NCBI RefSeq assembly: GCF_014851675.1
Contig: NZ_JACVAE010000003.1
Location: 558,001 to 622,000 of the forward strand
Length of the DNA stretch: 64,000 nt
Reading direction: 5' to 3'
DNA from: Rhizobium sp. ARZ01
GTDB taxonomy: Bacteria > Pseudomonadota > Alphaproteobacteria > Rhizobiales > Rhizobiaceae
Each line of letters opens with the position of its first letter. Position 1 is the stretch's first letter. This document shows, one piece after another, positions 62,656 to 64,000 of the stretch. Position numbers and translations under genes: made by a program. Below the pieces are notes generated by a model that was not told the DNA's origin, did not search any database, and saw only the letters and a program-made list of their open reading frames with translations.

Positions 62656-63186
62656 TCAGACGGGCGGCAGCCTGCCGGCCATCTCCGCCACCGGAAACGA
62701 CATGCCCGGCGTGAGCGGGATGTGGAGGAGTGCGCATCTTTCGAGCCCAAGACTGGCGTAGAAGGGTTCGGCGTTCAGGCTGGCATGAACGAAGAAGGTG
62801 GTGATGCCGACGGCGGCGGCGGCACGAGCGCAATGCTCGTAGATCAGACGTCCGATGCCCTCTCCTAAGTGGTCCGGGTGGGTCGCGAAATGCCGAAGAT
62901 GCGCAGCCCCGGCCGCAAGCGGGCTCCCGTCCGGTGCGGTGGGTGACCAGCCACCGCAACCGAACAGCATGCGGTCTGGCCCTTCCACGAGGTAGAAGCG
63001 GCCGGAGGCGAGCAGGTCGGGTTTGGCTACTGTCATCAGCGGCAGAGCCAGCGCAAGGACGTCTTTGTCATAGGCGGCAGGCATCAGAAATGTGTAGGAG
63101 GCGGCAAGCAGGGCACTGACGACTTCAGCGTCGGGAGTCGTCGCGACACGAAGCGACATGGCCAGGCATTCACGGTCTTTCTCCAT
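62656..63186 (-). CDS. GNAT family N-acetyltransferase
   Basis: The 176-residue protein has the GNAT acetyl-CoA loop in LRHFATHPDHLGEGIGRLIYEHCARAAAAVGITTFFVHASLNAEPFYASLGLE. Early residues VVSALLAASYTFLMPAAYDKDVLALALPLM are the substrate-side helices. Substrate unknown. GAGG lies five bases before ATG 63186; an ATG nine codons later is an alternative. Only 12 bases from the next gene on the same strand, so possibly an operon. Confidence 0.87.
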   Translation of the reverse strand: MEKDRECLAMSLRVATTPDAEVVSALLAASYTFLMPAAYDKDVLALALPLMTVAKPDLLASGRFYLVEGPDRMLFGCGGWSPTAPDGSPLAAGAAHLRHFATHPDHLGEGIGRLIYEHCARAAAAVGITTFFVHASLNAEPFYASLGLERCALLHIPLTPGMSFPVAEMAGRLPPV

Positions 63187-63198
63187 CGAGGCCTCGTT

Positions 63199-63600
63199 CT
63201 AAGTTTTCTCAGCTAAATCCGCATGCCGGTGCACGAGTTGCCATTGGCCATTCAAGCGACGGAAGATCTCGGTGACGCGCAGGCGCATTGGAACCGGCTC
63301 CGCGACGCCTCTGAGGCGCGCCTTAGCGTTCTGGTAGCCGACCCAGTACCCAAGCTTGCCGTCGTGCCCCATGTGGATGATTTCCATGTCGCTCTCGCCG
63401 CCCACGTCGAAAAAATTGGCGTCACCGACATAGCGCGCAAGCACTTGTTCGGCGCCCTCGACGACAGGACCCTGTGGATGAAAGAAGCTGGCAGGGGAGT
63501 TGGTGGCGGCGATGTCTTCGAGCGGGGCTGTGTCGCCGTTGATGTAGGCCAGCGCCACTTCCTTGCGCTTCTGGATGAATGCGTGGAAATCGTCAGACAT
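63199..63600 (-). CDS. SnoaL/YybH-like (NTF2 fold) protein
   Basis: The 133-residue protein has an NTF2-like fold: MSDDFHAFIQKRKEVALAYINGDTAPLEDIAATNSPASFFHPQGPVVEGAEQVL and RVTEIFRRLNGQWQLVHRHAD. Family members include polyketide cyclases and small ligand binders; role unknown. GGAGG precedes ATG 63600; sequence further upstream is Arg-rich leader. Downstream GNAT gene may be co-transcribed. Confidence 0.85.
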   Translation of the reverse strand: MSDDFHAFIQKRKEVALAYINGDTAPLEDIAATNSPASFFHPQGPVVEGAEQVLARYVGDANFFDVGGESDMEIIHMGHDGKLGYWVGYQNAKARLRGVAEPVPMRLRVTEIFRRLNGQWQLVHRHADLAEKT

Positions 63601-63750
63601 GTGTCGGCCTCCGTTCGGCTCACGCGAAGTCTGGTGTCGCCGAAGTGCATCTGCCGTGAGTTGATCACCCCGGCGGCGGCAGTGTGACGATCTTCGACCC
63701 TTCCGCAGCCGGTTGCAACAGCGGCGTATCAAGCAATTTGCTCGGATGGT

Positions 63751-64000
63751 CTAGGCAACCGGAACCGGCTGGAAGGCGGTGCGAACCATGTCGGCCATGC
63801 CGGCGATTGCCGCACTCGTTCGCTGCGGGTTGAGCTTGAGCACGACACGCGAGGAGTCGACCGGGGGGAAGCCGTCGTCGCGAGATAATTCGCGGCAATC
63901 GGCCGGGATATTGCTGCGGGCAAGCGGAGCGATGGCGAGACCGGCGGATACCGCCGTTTTCAGGCCCCCGGAGGTGTCGCAACTGAAGGCAACTCTGTAG
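63751..64000 (-). CDS. LysR-type transcriptional regulator (C-terminal part)
   Basis: The last 82 residues of a LysR regulator, continuing beyond the window. YRVAFSCDTSGGLKTAVSAGLAIAPLARSNIPADCREL is the second effector-binding subdomain, with the typical V-x-AGLGIAxLP-like turn, and VVLKLNP is the closing strand. The helix-turn-helix is outside. It is on the same strand as the SnoaL-like gene, 150 bases upstream of it; target genes cannot be told. Confidence 0.8.
   Translation of the reverse strand, partial: YRVAFSCDTSGGLKTAVSAGLAIAPLARSNIPADCRELSRDDGFPPVDSSRVVLKLNPQRTSAAIAGMADMVRTAFQPVPVA

Noticed and set aside
1..64000. CRISPR arrays, rRNA genes, complete prophage or intact insertion sequence
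   Set aside because: Looked for regularly spaced repeats, rRNA motifs, transposase DDE/IR signatures and phage structural genes; none seen.

Overview
The window is a chromosomal segment of an alphaproteobacterium in the Rhizobiaceae, most likely Sinorhizobium/Ensifer. Grounds for this: G+C-rich coding sequence throughout; aerobic cobaltochelatase genes cobS-cobT; a CpdR-type receiver; the TIGR02302 and DUF2125 families; the gene strings ftsE-ftsX-ydcF, argH-lptM-lysA and comF-grxC-nitrilase-DUF1178; a CTTGAC-N17-CTATAG promoter; and an interspersed palindromic repeat resembling rhizobial RIME elements. The placement rests on gene content and order recognised by eye, not on a search. Almost every base belongs to housekeeping or widely conserved genes. 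No rRNA, CRISPR array, complete prophage or intact insertion sequence was seen.

Layout. 0-5 kb: end of cobS, cobT, a secreted phytase-like esterase, a queuosine-precursor transporter (yhhQ) preceded by what looks like a preQ1-I riboswitch pseudoknot, and rpmB. 5-12.3 kb: DUF3108, a DMT exporter, a cupin, gloB, tyrC, DUF2125, ChaC and plsC. 12.3-13.7 kb: a dpkA-like reductase with its own palindromic operator, sitting inside an envelope/division block. 13.7-18.2 kb: ydcF, ftsX, ftsE, a membrane protein, hpt and cpdR. 18.2-24.7 kb: TIGR02302 protein, lysA, lptM, argH and tlpA. 24.7-28.5 kb: a complete sulfate ABC operon (sbp-cysT-cysW-cysA). 28.8-31.9 kb: hbdA, etfA, etfB, with a MerR-type operator upstream of etfB. 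31.9-39.1 kb: rhomboid, cobalamin adenosyltransferase, HIG1-like protein, SDR, yihY, gluQ, alkA-like glycosylase, HNH, dsbB, yqaA.

39.2-42.5 kb is the one clearly accessory and decaying stretch. Next to tRNA-Leu(CAA) lie a 5'-truncated amino-acid-binding protein, an intact permease and ATPase, and remnants of two FAD oxidoreductases, one broken by a 4-base insertion that made a perfect 18-bp inverted repeat. 42.5-48.9 kb: adenylate cyclase, BON protein, acyl-CoA synthetase, CelD/FemAB-type acetyltransferase and a Wzx-like flippase. 48.9-55.3 kb: secA divergent from a parvulin, then argJ, GNAT, mutT. 55.5-59.4 kb: a lone Flp pilin pair, a BioC-like methyltransferase divergent from the comF operon. 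59.4-61.4 kb: a lineage-specific island with two overlapping unknown genes. 61.4-64 kb: ubiG, a decayed cyclase/TPR fragment, GNAT, SnoaL-like protein and the end of a LysR regulator.

Functional threads. CobST insert cobalt into the corrin ring and PduO adenosylates the product. YhhQ and GluQ-RS both belong to queuosine tRNA modification. argH, argJ, lysA and tyrC are amino-acid synthesis genes. EtfAB with HbdA link acyl-CoA oxidation to the respiratory chain. FtsEX, the TIGR02302 protein, PlsC, YdcF, LptM and Wzx serve the envelope. TlpA, DsbB and Grx handle thiols. The least explained items are the 60.1-61.1 kb gene pair, the putative yhhQ riboswitch and the leader structures between secA and the parvulin gene.
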